Shown: positions 10,341 through 25,066 of the stretch, piece by piece
How positions within the stretch are numbered: the stretch's first letter is position 1
Layout: every line of letters begins with the position of its first letter
Assembly: GCF_018128965.1 (NCBI RefSeq)
Contig: NZ_JAAEDH010000004.1
Coordinates: forward strand, 1 to 64,000
Source: Plastoroseomonas arctica
Lineage (GTDB): Bacteria; Pseudomonadota; Alphaproteobacteria; Acetobacterales; Acetobacteraceae
Length of the DNA: 64,000 bases
Direction: 5' to 3'
Made by a program: the position numbers and the translations under genes
Notes under the pieces: generated by a model
The model's database searches: none
What the model was told of the DNA's origin: nothing
Seen by the model: the letters and a program-made list of their open reading frames with translations, nothing else

Positions 10341-11521
10341 CAGGCGCGCGCCAGGCCGAGGAGGTGTGCCAGGTCCTTGAAGAAGATCTTCACGTGGGCA
10401 ACGGGTTTGGCCCGTACCAACTGCTTGTTCATATACGCCTCCCAGGTCAGCTTCTGCACGTCCGGATCGCGGCACATCTTCACGAAGCGCTCGCGCGTCC
10501 AGTCATTCTTGTACCAAAAATACTGCATCATCCCGAGCACCCAGAAGACCTTGCCGTGGGCCTTCATGAAGTGCTTGCGGGCAAGGCCGAGCGCCTTCGC
10601 GTCGCCGCTGGCGAGGAACGCCTCGCCCGCCTTGGCCGCGAGCTCGCCGCCGAGCATGGCGTAGTAGATGCCTTCGCCCGAAGCCGGCGCGACCACGCCC
10701 GCGGCATCGCCGGCGAGCAGCACGTCGCGGCCATTGTCCCAACGCTTGAGCGGCTTTAGCGGGATCGGCGCACCTTCGCGGCGGATGGTCTCGGCGGTGT
10801 CAAGCCCGGCTTCGCGACGAAAATTCGTGACGGCGCCCCGCAGGGAGAATCCTTTGCGGGCAGAGCCGGTGCCGATGCTGGTCTGATGCCCGTGCGGGAA
10901 GACCCAGGTGTAGAAATCCGGGCTCAGCCGGCCATTGTAGATCACGTCGCAGCGGGTGCCATCGTAGCGGGCATCGCCCACGGGCGTGCGGATGATCTCG
11001 TGATAGGCGAAGACGCAGGGCATCTTGTCGCCGCCCTTCACGTGATGCTTGGCGATGGCCGAGCGCGCGCCATCCGCACCCACCACCAGGCGCGCGCGAA
11101 CGCGATGCGCGACTTCATCCTTGGTGCGGTAGACGACCACGGCGCAGCCATCGGCGTCGCGTTCGATCGACTCGTAATGCCCGGTCGCGCGCTCGGCGCC
11201 GGCATCGGCGGCGCGCTCGCGCAGCCATTCGTCGAAGACGTCACGATCGACCATGCCGACATAGCCGCCATCGATCGGCATATCGACCGACCTATCCTTC
11301 GGCGAGACGATGCGCGCGCCCTGGATGCGGGCGCAGATGAGGTGGTCCGGGATCGCGTAGTCGCGGATGAGGCGCGGCGGGATCGCACCTCCGCAGGGCT
11401 TCGGGCGCCCCGCGCGGTCGAGCAGCAGGACGCTGCGGCCCTGCCGTGCGAGGTGCTCGGCGGCGGTCGCCCCGGAGGGGCCGCCGCCCACCACGACGAC
11501 ATCGTATTCATTCGTGCTCAT
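10340..11521 (-). CDS. bchP: Geranylgeranyl diphosphate / geranylgeranyl-bacteriochlorophyll reductase
   Basis: BchP is a FAD-binding reductase that saturates three double bonds of the geranylgeranyl tail to give phytylated bacteriochlorophyll. The 393-residue protein starts with the Rossmann motif VVVVGGGPSGATAAEHLA (residues 8-25), has PKPCGGAIPP near 39, and the second FAD motif LAGDAAGVVAPASGEGI near 278. The ATG at 11521 overlaps the upstream stop as ATGA. A much longer frame running upstream is only the antisense-free continuation through the pucC-type gene in another frame and was not used. Its neighbours bchG and the pucC-type gene are standard partners. Confidence 0.95.
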   Translation of the reverse strand: MSTNEYDVVVVGGGPSGATAAEHLARQGRSVLLLDRAGRPKPCGGAIPPRLIRDYAIPDHLICARIQGARIVSPKDRSVDMPIDGGYVGMVDRDVFDEWLRERAADAGAERATGHYESIERDADGCAVVVYRTKDEVAHRVRARLVVGADGARSAIAKHHVKGGDKMPCVFAYHEIIRTPVGDARYDGTRCDVIYNGRLSPDFYTWVFPHGHQTSIGTGSARKGFSLRGAVTNFRREAGLDTAETIRREGAPIPLKPLKRWDNGRDVLLAGDAAGVVAPASGEGIYYAMLGGELAAKAGEAFLASGDAKALGLARKHFMKAHGKVFWVLGMMQYFWYKNDWTRERFVKMCRDPDVQKLTWEAYMNKQLVRAKPVAHVKIFFKDLAHLLGLARA

Positions 11522-12819
11522 GCGCGCCCCTCCAGAAGAACCGCCGGTGCCGCATCGCGCGCGCGCCGCGCGTCGATGCCGGCCGCCAGCATGGCCGAGA
11601 GCAGGAAGAGCCCGCCCTCCAATGCGAAAACCAGCGCATAGGCCGGCGCATGCGCGCCCATCACCCACCGCCCGAGATCGACAATCACGGTGCCGGCCAG
11701 CCCGCCAAGCCCGAAGGCGACCGCCTGCGCCGCGCCCCACAGCCCGATGCGCGTGCCTTCCCGCCCCGAGCGGCCCTGCGCGGCCAGCATCATCATCGAG
11801 GCGATGGCGGCCGCGGCAAAGGCACCGTTGGCGACGCCGAGCGCGGCGTAGGTGGCACCCAGCGGCAACGCGACATGCCCGGCGCCACCGAGCGCAAGGA
11901 CGAACAGCACCACCGCCGAGGCGATGCACCCGCCGACCGTCCAGCCACGCAGCCCGCCGAAGCGATTGCCGAGGATCGCCACCACGATCATCCCGACAAG
12001 CGTGCCGGAATTCTGCACCCCCGCGAGCGAGGTCGATTCGCCAATCGAGCGCCCGAATACCTGGCCCGCGAAGGGCTCCAGGATCAGGTCTGACGCGCTG
12101 TAGGCAAGCATCGAGACGAAGACGAAGATGGTGAAGCGCCGCGCATCGGCCTCGGCCCAGACGCTGCCGATCGCGTCGCGGAAGGCGGGTTTTGCGGCCG
12201 TGTCCAAGACCGGCGCGATACGCTGCTTTTCGATGCCCCAGACCGCCAGCGTCCCGAGGAGGAATGCGATGAGCGAGACGCCGCCGGTGACCGCCACCAG
12301 CCGCCCCGCCGAATAGGGATCGAGCAGCTTGCCCGCAACACCCGCAGTCACCGCGAAACCCGCGATCATCATCACCCAAACGATGGTCGCCGCCGCCGGC
12401 CGACGCGCCGGCGCGACCTCCGAGGCCAGCAGCGCCAGCAATGACGTCCCCGCCGCGCCGACACCAAGCCCCACCGCGAGGAAGGCAAGCGCCGCGAGCA
12501 GCAGCCCCAGCGCCAGCGCCCCCTCCATCACCGGCACAGCCGCCGCGGCACCCAGCCCGCCGAGCCCGAGCAGCGCGATGCCGCCGATGATCCACGGCGT
12601 CCGCCGCCCGCCGACATCGGAACCAAAACCCATCCGCGGCCGCGACATCTGGACGCCGTAATGCAGCCCGACCAGCAGCCCCGGCAGCGTCGCCGGCAGC
12701 GCCAGCTCGACCACCATCACGCGGTTGATCGTGGACGTCGTAAGCACCACCACGGCGCCCAGCGCGGTCTGCACCAAGCCCAACCGGATGATGCCGAGCC
12801 AGCCCAACCCGCCGCTCAT
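11518..12819 (-). CDS. PucC/BCH2-family major facilitator membrane protein
   Basis: This 433-residue protein has about twelve hydrophobic helices and belongs to the BCD (bacteriochlorophyll delivery) branch of the major facilitator family, together with PucC and LhaA. It begins LGIIRLGLVQTALGAVVV and contains TSTINRVMVVELALP (about 28-42) and the loop GFGSDVGGRRTPWIIGG. In other phototrophs the gene between bchG and bchP is called bch2 or orf428. It is thought to aid delivery of pigment to light-harvesting complexes, though direct evidence is limited. Both ends overlap neighbours by ATGA, so it is co-transcribed with bchG and bchP. It is distinct from lhaA at 25063. Confidence 0.88.
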   Translation of the reverse strand: MSGGLGWLGIIRLGLVQTALGAVVVLTTSTINRVMVVELALPATLPGLLVGLHYGVQMSRPRMGFGSDVGGRRTPWIIGGIALLGLGGLGAAAAVPVMEGALALGLLLAALAFLAVGLGVGAAGTSLLALLASEVAPARRPAAATIVWVMMIAGFAVTAGVAGKLLDPYSAGRLVAVTGGVSLIAFLLGTLAVWGIEKQRIAPVLDTAAKPAFRDAIGSVWAEADARRFTIFVFVSMLAYSASDLILEPFAGQVFGRSIGESTSLAGVQNSGTLVGMIVVAILGNRFGGLRGWTVGGCIASAVVLFVLALGGAGHVALPLGATYAALGVANGAFAAAAIASMMMLAAQGRSGREGTRIGLWGAAQAVAFGLGGLAGTVIVDLGRWVMGAHAPAYALVFALEGGLFLLSAMLAAGIDARRARDAAPAVLLEGRA

Positions 12820-13712
12820 GGCATCACCAACGGGCGCAGCGCGAAGGCCGTCGCCAGCATGCCAAGCACGTACAGCGACACGCCCGTCGCATTGTACCAG
12901 GGTGCCAGCGCCTTTGGGTCGCGCAGCATCTTGCGCATGCAGACCAGCTGCGCCGCGAGCGAGACCAGGATCAGCGCCGCCGCCCACCATTGGCCCCAGG
13001 CGAGCAGCAGGGCGATAACCACAGTCTGCGGCGCGGCCATCATGCCGCAGGCGACGAGCGCAGCGCGCTCCGCACCAAGTCGTGCGGGAAGGGATCCAAG
13101 ACCCATGCGCCGGTCGCCTTCGATGGACTTGAAGTCGTTCAGCGTCATGATGCCGTGGGCACCAAAGCTGTAGAGCGCCGCCATCACCAGGATGCGCCAA
13201 TCCGGTGCCCCGCCGGCCATGATTGCGGCCCCGGTGATCCAGGGCAGCCCCTCGTAGCAGGCGGCGACGGCGGCATTGCCCCACCAGCCATTGCGCTTCA
13301 GCCGCAGCGGCGGCGCGCTATAGGCCCAGGCGAAAAATAGCCCCGCCGCCGTGGCGTAAAGCCCCCAGGCCCCGAACCGGGCCGCGACCAGCAGGGACAA
13401 GCCGGCCCAGATCATCGCGATGTAGAGGCCCCACTCGCCGGGGATGCGCCCCGATGGGATCGGCCGGTTCGGCTCGTTGATCGCGTCCACATGGCGGTCG
13501 TGCCAGTCATTGATCGCCTGGCTGGTGGCGCAGACCAGCGGCCCGCAGAGCAGCGTGCCCAGCGCGAATTCACCCCAGCGCCCATCGAAGGACACGCCCG
13601 CCGATACCGTGCCGCAGATGAACGCCCAGACGGAGGCGAACCAGGTGACGGGCTTCAACAGCTCCACGACCGCGGAGAGTTCAACCCGGCGGGGCAGGGC
13701 GCTCTCGCTCAC
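12816..13712 (-). CDS. bchG: Bacteriochlorophyll synthase (esterifies bacteriochlorophyllide)
   Basis: BchG is a UbiA-superfamily integral membrane prenyltransferase that attaches geranylgeranyl or phytyl to bacteriochlorophyllide a. The 298-residue protein has the catalytic NDWHDRHVDAINEPNRPIPS (residues 68-87, with Asp69, Asp72 and Asp76 in the metal-binding pattern) and the second aspartate-rich region LNDFKSIEGDRRMG. Multiple membrane helices are evident. It overlaps ppsR upstream and the pucC-type gene downstream by four bases each, placing it under the same promoter as the repressor gene. Confidence 0.95.
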   Translation of the reverse strand: MSESALPRRVELSAVVELLKPVTWFASVWAFICGTVSAGVSFDGRWGEFALGTLLCGPLVCATSQAINDWHDRHVDAINEPNRPIPSGRIPGEWGLYIAMIWAGLSLLVAARFGAWGLYATAAGLFFAWAYSAPPLRLKRNGWWGNAAVAACYEGLPWITGAAIMAGGAPDWRILVMAALYSFGAHGIMTLNDFKSIEGDRRMGLGSLPARLGAERAALVACGMMAAPQTVVIALLLAWGQWWAAALILVSLAAQLVCMRKMLRDPKALAPWYNATGVSLYVLGMLATAFALRPLVMP

Positions 13713-15139
13713 GAGGGCTCATCCTGGCTGTCGAGGTCGCCGAGACCGTAGCGGCGCAGCTTCACATACAGGCTCTGGCGCGACAGCCCGAGCATCTCGG
13801 CGGCCGAGGCGCGGTTGTCGCCGGAGAGTTCCAGCGCCGCCTCGATCGCGAGGCGCTCGATCACATCGGTCGCCTCGCGCACCAGTTCCTTCAACGGCAC
13901 CCGGCCGACGAGTTCGGTGAGCTGCTCGACCGGGCGCGGCATGGTCAGCGCTTCCGCAGGCTGGGATGGCGCAAGGCGCTTGCCGACATCGCGGATGGTG
14001 AAGCCGAAGCAGGGCGGCCCGCCCTCGACGACGATCACAGCGGACACCTCGACGGCAGACTGGGCGCCGTGGGCGCCACGCAGCCGCGTCTCGAACAGCC
14101 GCACCGGCCCACGCGCGCGGAGATTGGCGATCAGCACGTCGAGCTCGAATCCGTGCCGGCCGAGAAAGCGCGACAGCGGCTCGCCGCGCGCCTGCTCCTC
14201 GGTGGCGATTTCGGCCATTTCGAGGAAGGCCGGGTTGGCGGAGAGGATGGTGCCATCTTCCTTCGCGACCACGAAGGCATCGGGCGCGGATTCGACGAAT
14301 TCCAACAGGCGCGACCGACCCGCGGGCCCGAGCGAGGAGACGCCGGCGGCATTGGGGAAGGCCAGGCGCACGAGGAACAGCGCCGCCTTCTCCTGCCGCA
14401 GCAGGGCGGCAGAAACCGCAACCTCGCGCTCGCCATCGGCAAGCCGCACCAGCACGTCGTCGGCCTGGCCCGCCGAACGCACACCCGCGAGCATCGCCTG
14501 CACCCGCGGCTGCCCGGCCGCGTCGAAGGCCTCGAGGAAGGTACGCCCGGTGCTGGAGGCAAGATCGGCACCGAACAGCCGGTCGGCAGCGAGGTTCGCT
14601 TCCACCACCCGCAGCGCAACGGCATCGATCACCATCACCGGCTCCGCCGACATCTGGAACAGCAGGCGGTAGCGCGTCTCGGCCTGGCGCAGGCGCGCAT
14701 AGTCGCGCTCCATCGCCTGCTGCGCCTGTACCAGCCGCTGCTGCAGGGCGGAAACGGGGCGCAGGTCGCGCCCGAAGATCACGGTGCGCTGCTGGTTGGC
14801 GACGCGCGCCGAGGCATAGAGCAAGGGGATGGCCGGGCCGGCCGGGACACTCTGGTTCAGGTGGCGCCAGCGCGGCACGGACGGCTTGGGCGCCTCGCGC
14901 AGCAACGCCTCGGCCTTGGGGCGGCTTTCCTCGGTGACGGTGTCGACCCATGCCCGGCCGATCCAGCTGCGCCAGCCCTCGAAGCTCGGTGCGAGCTCCT
15001 CACTGCCGAAGGCGACGTCGCGAATCACGCCGGCGCCATCAAGGAGAATTGTGACGTCGGCCGCAGCCGCGATGACCGTCGCGGCCGATTCAGCGTCCAG
15101 ATCGCCGAGCGATTTGCCCGGAGCGGCGAATCCCAACAC
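13709..15139 (-). CDS. ppsR: PpsR/CrtJ photosynthesis repressor (single cysteine)
   Basis: PpsR/CrtJ represses bacteriochlorophyll, carotenoid and light-harvesting genes in air by binding TGT-N12-ACA. This 476-residue protein has the expected order: an N-terminal domain (1-120), a glutamine-rich linker with coiled-coil character (about 130-155), two PAS domains (about 155-265 and 275-390), and a Fis-type helix-turn-helix at 430-465 ending AEMLGLSRQSLYVKLRRYG. The only cysteine is Cys377, at the end of the second PAS domain; the recognition helix has none, unlike the redox-active pair of the Rhodobacter proteins. The start is GTG at 15139. A perfect TGT-N12-ACA lies about 100 bases upstream, suggesting autoregulation. 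Confidence 0.92.
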   Translation of the reverse strand: MLGFAAPGKSLGDLDAESAATVIAAAADVTILLDGAGVIRDVAFGSEELAPSFEGWRSWIGRAWVDTVTEESRPKAEALLREAPKPSVPRWRHLNQSVPAGPAIPLLYASARVANQQRTVIFGRDLRPVSALQQRLVQAQQAMERDYARLRQAETRYRLLFQMSAEPVMVIDAVALRVVEANLAADRLFGADLASSTGRTFLEAFDAAGQPRVQAMLAGVRSAGQADDVLVRLADGEREVAVSAALLRQEKAALFLVRLAFPNAAGVSSLGPAGRSRLLEFVESAPDAFVVAKEDGTILSANPAFLEMAEIATEEQARGEPLSRFLGRHGFELDVLIANLRARGPVRLFETRLRGAHGAQSAVEVSAVIVVEGGPPCFGFTIRDVGKRLAPSQPAEALTMPRPVEQLTELVGRVPLKELVREATDVIERLAIEAALELSGDNRASAAEMLGLSRQSLYVKLRRYGLGDLDSQDEPS

Positions 15140-15206
15140 GTGTCCTGTTTTCCTTCGTCGCGTGGTTCGATCCGTACCTGAAGGCTCTCCCCTACGAATT
15201 CAGTGT

Positions 15207-15226
15207 GGTTCGTTCGAATGCGAACC
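15207..15226. promoter_or_regulatory. Inverted repeat GGTTCG-N8-CGAACC upstream of ppsR
   Basis: GGTTCG (15207-15212) and CGAACC (15221-15226) form a six-base inverted repeat in the 128-bp gap between ppaA and ppsR. It could be an operator or part of the ppsR promoter. No regulator can be named. Confidence 0.35.
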
Positions 15227-15239
15227 TTACGACACCGAC

Positions 15240-15257
15240 TGTCTAGATTGAATGACA
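15240..15257. promoter_or_regulatory. PpsR/CrtJ operator, perfect TGT-N12-ACA
   Basis: TGTC...GACA at 15240-15257 has exactly twelve bases between TGT and ACA, the published consensus for PpsR/CrtJ. It lies between the ppaA stop (15268) and the ppsR start (15139), where repressor binding could limit ppsR-bchG-bchP-hemC transcription. Its match is exact; function is inferred. Confidence 0.65.
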
Positions 15258-15267
15258 GCCGCATAGA

Positions 15268-16197
15268 TCAATCCATAACGCTCATCAAGGCGTAGAGGGC
15301 CTCGGCGCGTTGCACCGCCTCGGCCCCCGTCGCCGCGGTCGAATCCGCGCCCACGCGGTTGGCAAGCGAGGGCTTTTGCAGGAACAACGGCCCGCCGACC
15401 ATGATCGCGAGCTCGTCGCCGCGCACCGTCTGGCGACGGATGGTGGCAATGGAGCGGGTGAGCTCGGCGAGGTGATCCTCAGCGCCGATCGAGAGGCCTA
15501 CGACGCGGCATTTTTCGTCGCGCACGGCCTGGGCGATCTCGTCGGCGGTGCTGGCTTCGGGACGCCGCACATCCCAGCCGGCGCGATGGAAAAACTCGCT
15601 TACCATGGTCAGGCCGAAGCTGTGCTGCTCGCCCGGCGCCAGGGTCAGAAAGATCCGCTTCGCTGCCACGGGTTCCGCGCGGCTGATCTGAAAATCCGGC
15701 GAAACCTGCACCATCAGCTGGTGCAACCGTCCGAGCCCGAGCGTGACATCGACGAAGCTGCAGCGATCCTGCTCCCACATGACCCCGAACTCGCGGGCGA
15801 GGGGCGTGAGCAGCGCCGTGTAGATCGCCTCCGCGGCGATACCGTCGGCGAGAAGGCTGCCGAGCGCCGCTTCCGCGGCCACCATGTCGTCGACAAGCAG
15901 CAGCGCCATGAGCCTGCGCCGTTCCTTCGCAAGTGCCGGCCGCTTCGCGCTGGGTCGCATGCGCGGGGCCGCAATCAGCTTGGGAAGCACCTGCTGTTCC
16001 ACCGCCGCGGCGATCTGCGCCACGCGGCGGCTGATCGCGTCATGCTGCCATTGCGGCAGGCTGGGCAGGAACGGAAGCTCGGTGGAGTCGGCCTGGTCGA
16101 GGAATGCGCCCGAACGGGCCGATGTCATATGTGGCGCGAAACTCGCCTGCGTCTCTGTCACCTGGTGAGCTGGCATCGATGTCGGCTTCCGGACCAT
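15268..16197 (-). CDS. ppaA: PpaA/AerR, cobalamin-binding antirepressor of PpsR
   Basis: PpaA/AerR proteins bind B12 and antagonise PpsR/CrtJ. This 309-residue protein has a B12-binding-like fold from about residue 90: a helical cap (RRRLMALLLVDDMVAAEAAL), MWEQDRCSFVDVTLGLGRLH (140-159), PGEQHSFGLTMVSEFFHRAG (188-207), and VVGLSIGAEDHLAEL. His192 in the PGEQH segment is the likely axial ligand by comparison with AerR, where a histidine in this region holds cobalamin. The classical DxHxxG motif is absent, as usual in this family. GGGAGGGG five bases before the ATG supports the start. It lies directly upstream of ppsR and is divergent from bchF. Confidence 0.9.
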   Translation of the reverse strand: MVRKPTSMPAHQVTETQASFAPHMTSARSGAFLDQADSTELPFLPSLPQWQHDAISRRVAQIAAAVEQQVLPKLIAAPRMRPSAKRPALAKERRRLMALLLVDDMVAAEAALGSLLADGIAAEAIYTALLTPLAREFGVMWEQDRCSFVDVTLGLGRLHQLMVQVSPDFQISRAEPVAAKRIFLTLAPGEQHSFGLTMVSEFFHRAGWDVRRPEASTADEIAQAVRDEKCRVVGLSIGAEDHLAELTRSIATIRRQTVRGDELAIMVGGPLFLQKPSLANRVGADSTAATGAEAVQRAEALYALMSVMD

Positions 16198-16237
16198 GTC
16201 TTCCCCTCCCGAGAGCTTCGCCTTTTTGTCTGGCGAA

Positions 16238-18295
<2,058 letters not shown>

Positions 18296-18299
18296 CGCG

Positions 18300-19809
18300 A
18301 TGCAGCTCGCCGTCTGGACCTATGAAGGCCCTCCCCATGTCGGCGCGATGCGCATCGCGGATGCGATGCGCGGCCTGCACTACGTGCTCCACGCGCCGCA
18401 GGGCGACACCTATGCCGACCTGCTCTTCACCATGATCCAGCGCAATGAGCGCCGGCCGCCGGTGACCTACACCACCTTCCAGGCGCGCGACCTTGGTTCG
18501 GACACCGCCGACTTATTCCGCCGCGCCGTGCTCGACAGCCATGCACGCTTCAAGCCCGAGGCGATGCTGGTGGGTGCGAGCTGCACTGCCGAGCTCATCC
18601 AGGATGATCCGGGCGGGTTGGCGAAAAGCCTCGGCCTGCCGATCCCTGTGGTCGCGGTGGAACTGCCCGCCTACCAGAAGAAGGAAAACTGGGGCGCAGC
18701 GGAGACCTTCTATCAGTTGGTCCGCGCCTTCGCCCGCCGCGATGTCGCAAAGCGCACCGAAGGCCGGCCGCTGTGCAACATCCTCGGGCCCTGCTCGCTC
18801 GGGTTCCGGCACCGCGACGACATCATCGAGGTGCAGAACCTGCTCGCCAGCATCGGCGTCGACGTGAATGTCGTGGCACCGCTCGGCGCCAGCCCGACCG
18901 ATCTTTCGCGGCTTGGTGCCGCACAGTTCAACGTGGTGCTGTACCCGGAGATCGCCGGAACCGCGGCAGCCTGGCTGCAACGGAATTTTGCCCAGCCGGC
19001 GACGCGCGTGGTGCCGATCGGCGTTGGCGCGACGCGCGATTTCATCGCCGAGGTTGCGCAGCTCGCGGGGCTTCCGGTGCCGCACACCACCGAGTCGCGC
19101 CTGCCTTGGTATTCGCGCTCGGTCGACTCGACCTACCTCACCGGCAAGCGCGTTTTCATCTTCGGCGACGCGACCCACGCCATTGCCGCCGCGCGAGTCG
19201 CGAGCGAGGAGCTAGGCTTCCAGGTCGTGGGCCTGGGCACCTATTCCCGCGAATTTGCCCGCGATGTGCGCGAGGCGGCTGCGAAATACGGCGTCGAGCC
19301 GCTGATCACCGATGACTACCTCGATGTCGAGGCCGCCATCGCGGCGGCGCAGCCGGAACTGGTGCTCGGCACCCAGATGGAACGCCATGTCGCCAAGCGC
19401 CTGGGCGTGCCCTGCGCGGTGATCTCGGCCCCCGTGCATGTGCAGGATTTCCCCGCCCGCCGCTCCCCGCAGATGGGCATGGAGGGTGCGAACGTCCTGT
19501 TCGATACCTGGGTCCACCCGCTGATGATGGGGCTCGAGGAACACCTGATCGGCATGTTCCGCGAGGATTTCGAATTCCACGACGGGGCCGCGCCATCGCA
19601 TCTCGGCCATGCCGCGACCGCGGCGGCACGGCCGGAGGTCGTGGTGCCCCTGAGCGTCGCCGAGGAAGCCCCCGCCGAGCTCTGGACCGCCGAGGCCGAG
19701 CGCGAGCTGAAGAAAATACCGTTCTTTGTCCGCGGCAAGGCTCGCCGCAACACCGAACGCTTTGCCCAGGAACGCGGGTTGCGCTCCATCAATGTCGAGG
19801 CACTTTACG

Positions 19810-19835
<26 letters not shown>
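18300..19835 (+). CDS. bchB: Light-independent protochlorophyllide reductase subunit B
   Basis: BchB pairs with BchN in the heterotetramer that receives electrons from BchL. The protein has 511 residues, normal for the family. Asp36 in [10 protein letters not shown] corresponds to the unusual aspartate ligand of the shared 4Fe-4S cluster. Other family segments are [17 protein letters not shown] near residue 97 and [15 protein letters not shown] near 160. A conserved C-terminal tail (about 455-511) rich in basic residues follows a variable linker. Its last 26 bases overlap the bchH start chosen here. Confidence 0.96.
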
Positions 19836-24370
<4,535 letters not shown>

Positions 24371-24371
<1 letters not shown>

Positions 24372-25066
24372 TGCCGTCCGCCACCTACGCAAGCCGTCGC
24401 GGCGAGATCAAAACCTACTTCGACCGCACCGCGGCCGAGGCCTGGAAGCGGCTGACCTCGGACGTCCCGGTCTCCGGCATTCGCGCTACGGTGCGCGCGG
24501 GGCGGGAGGAGATGCGCAACACCATCCTCTCCTGGCTGCCCGCCGACCTAACCGGCCGACGCCTGCTCGATGCCGGCTGCGGCACCGGCGTGCTGGCGAT
24601 GGAAGCCGCGCGGCGCGGCGCCCATGTGGTGGCCACCGACCTCTCGCCAACGTTGGTCCAGAACGCGCGTGAGCGCGCCGAGGCCATGGGCCTCGACATT
24701 GAATTCCATGTCGGCGACATGACCGACCCGAATCTTGGCCGCTTCGACCACATCGTCGCGATGGACAGCCTCATTCACTACCGCGCCGGCGATGCCGTGA
24801 GCGCGCTGGCGCGCCTCGTCGAGCGTGCCCGCGCCTCGGTTATCTTCACCTACGCCCCGCGCACCCCGCTGCTGAGCGTGATGCACGCGATGGGAAGGCT
24901 GTTCCCGCGCGGTGACCGCGCACCCTCGATCGAGCCGGTTCGCACCAGCACCATCCACCGACTGATCGAGCGGGAGCCCGGCCTCACGCTCTGGCGCCCT
25001 GCCCGCGGGCAGCGCATCGCCAGCGGCTTCTACACATCCCAGGCGCAGGAGGTGCTGCCGCGATGA
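24371..25066 (+). CDS. bchM: Magnesium-protoporphyrin IX O-methyltransferase
   Basis: BchM uses S-adenosylmethionine to methylate the ring C propionate of Mg-protoporphyrin IX, giving the substrate of AcsF. The 231-residue class I methyltransferase has LLDAGCGTGVLAME (65-78) as the SAM-binding motif I, and DHIVAMDSLIHY near 131. The family N-terminal pattern KTYFDRTAAEAWKRLTSD is at residues 14-31. It is the usual length. Overlaps with bchL and lhaA keep it inside the operon. Confidence 0.95.

Noticed and set aside
10340-12595. Apparent 751-residue protein ending in BchP.
   Set aside because: Only the last 393 residues are BchP; the upstream part is an out-of-frame reading of the pucC-type gene, and ATGA at 11518-11521 gives the real start.
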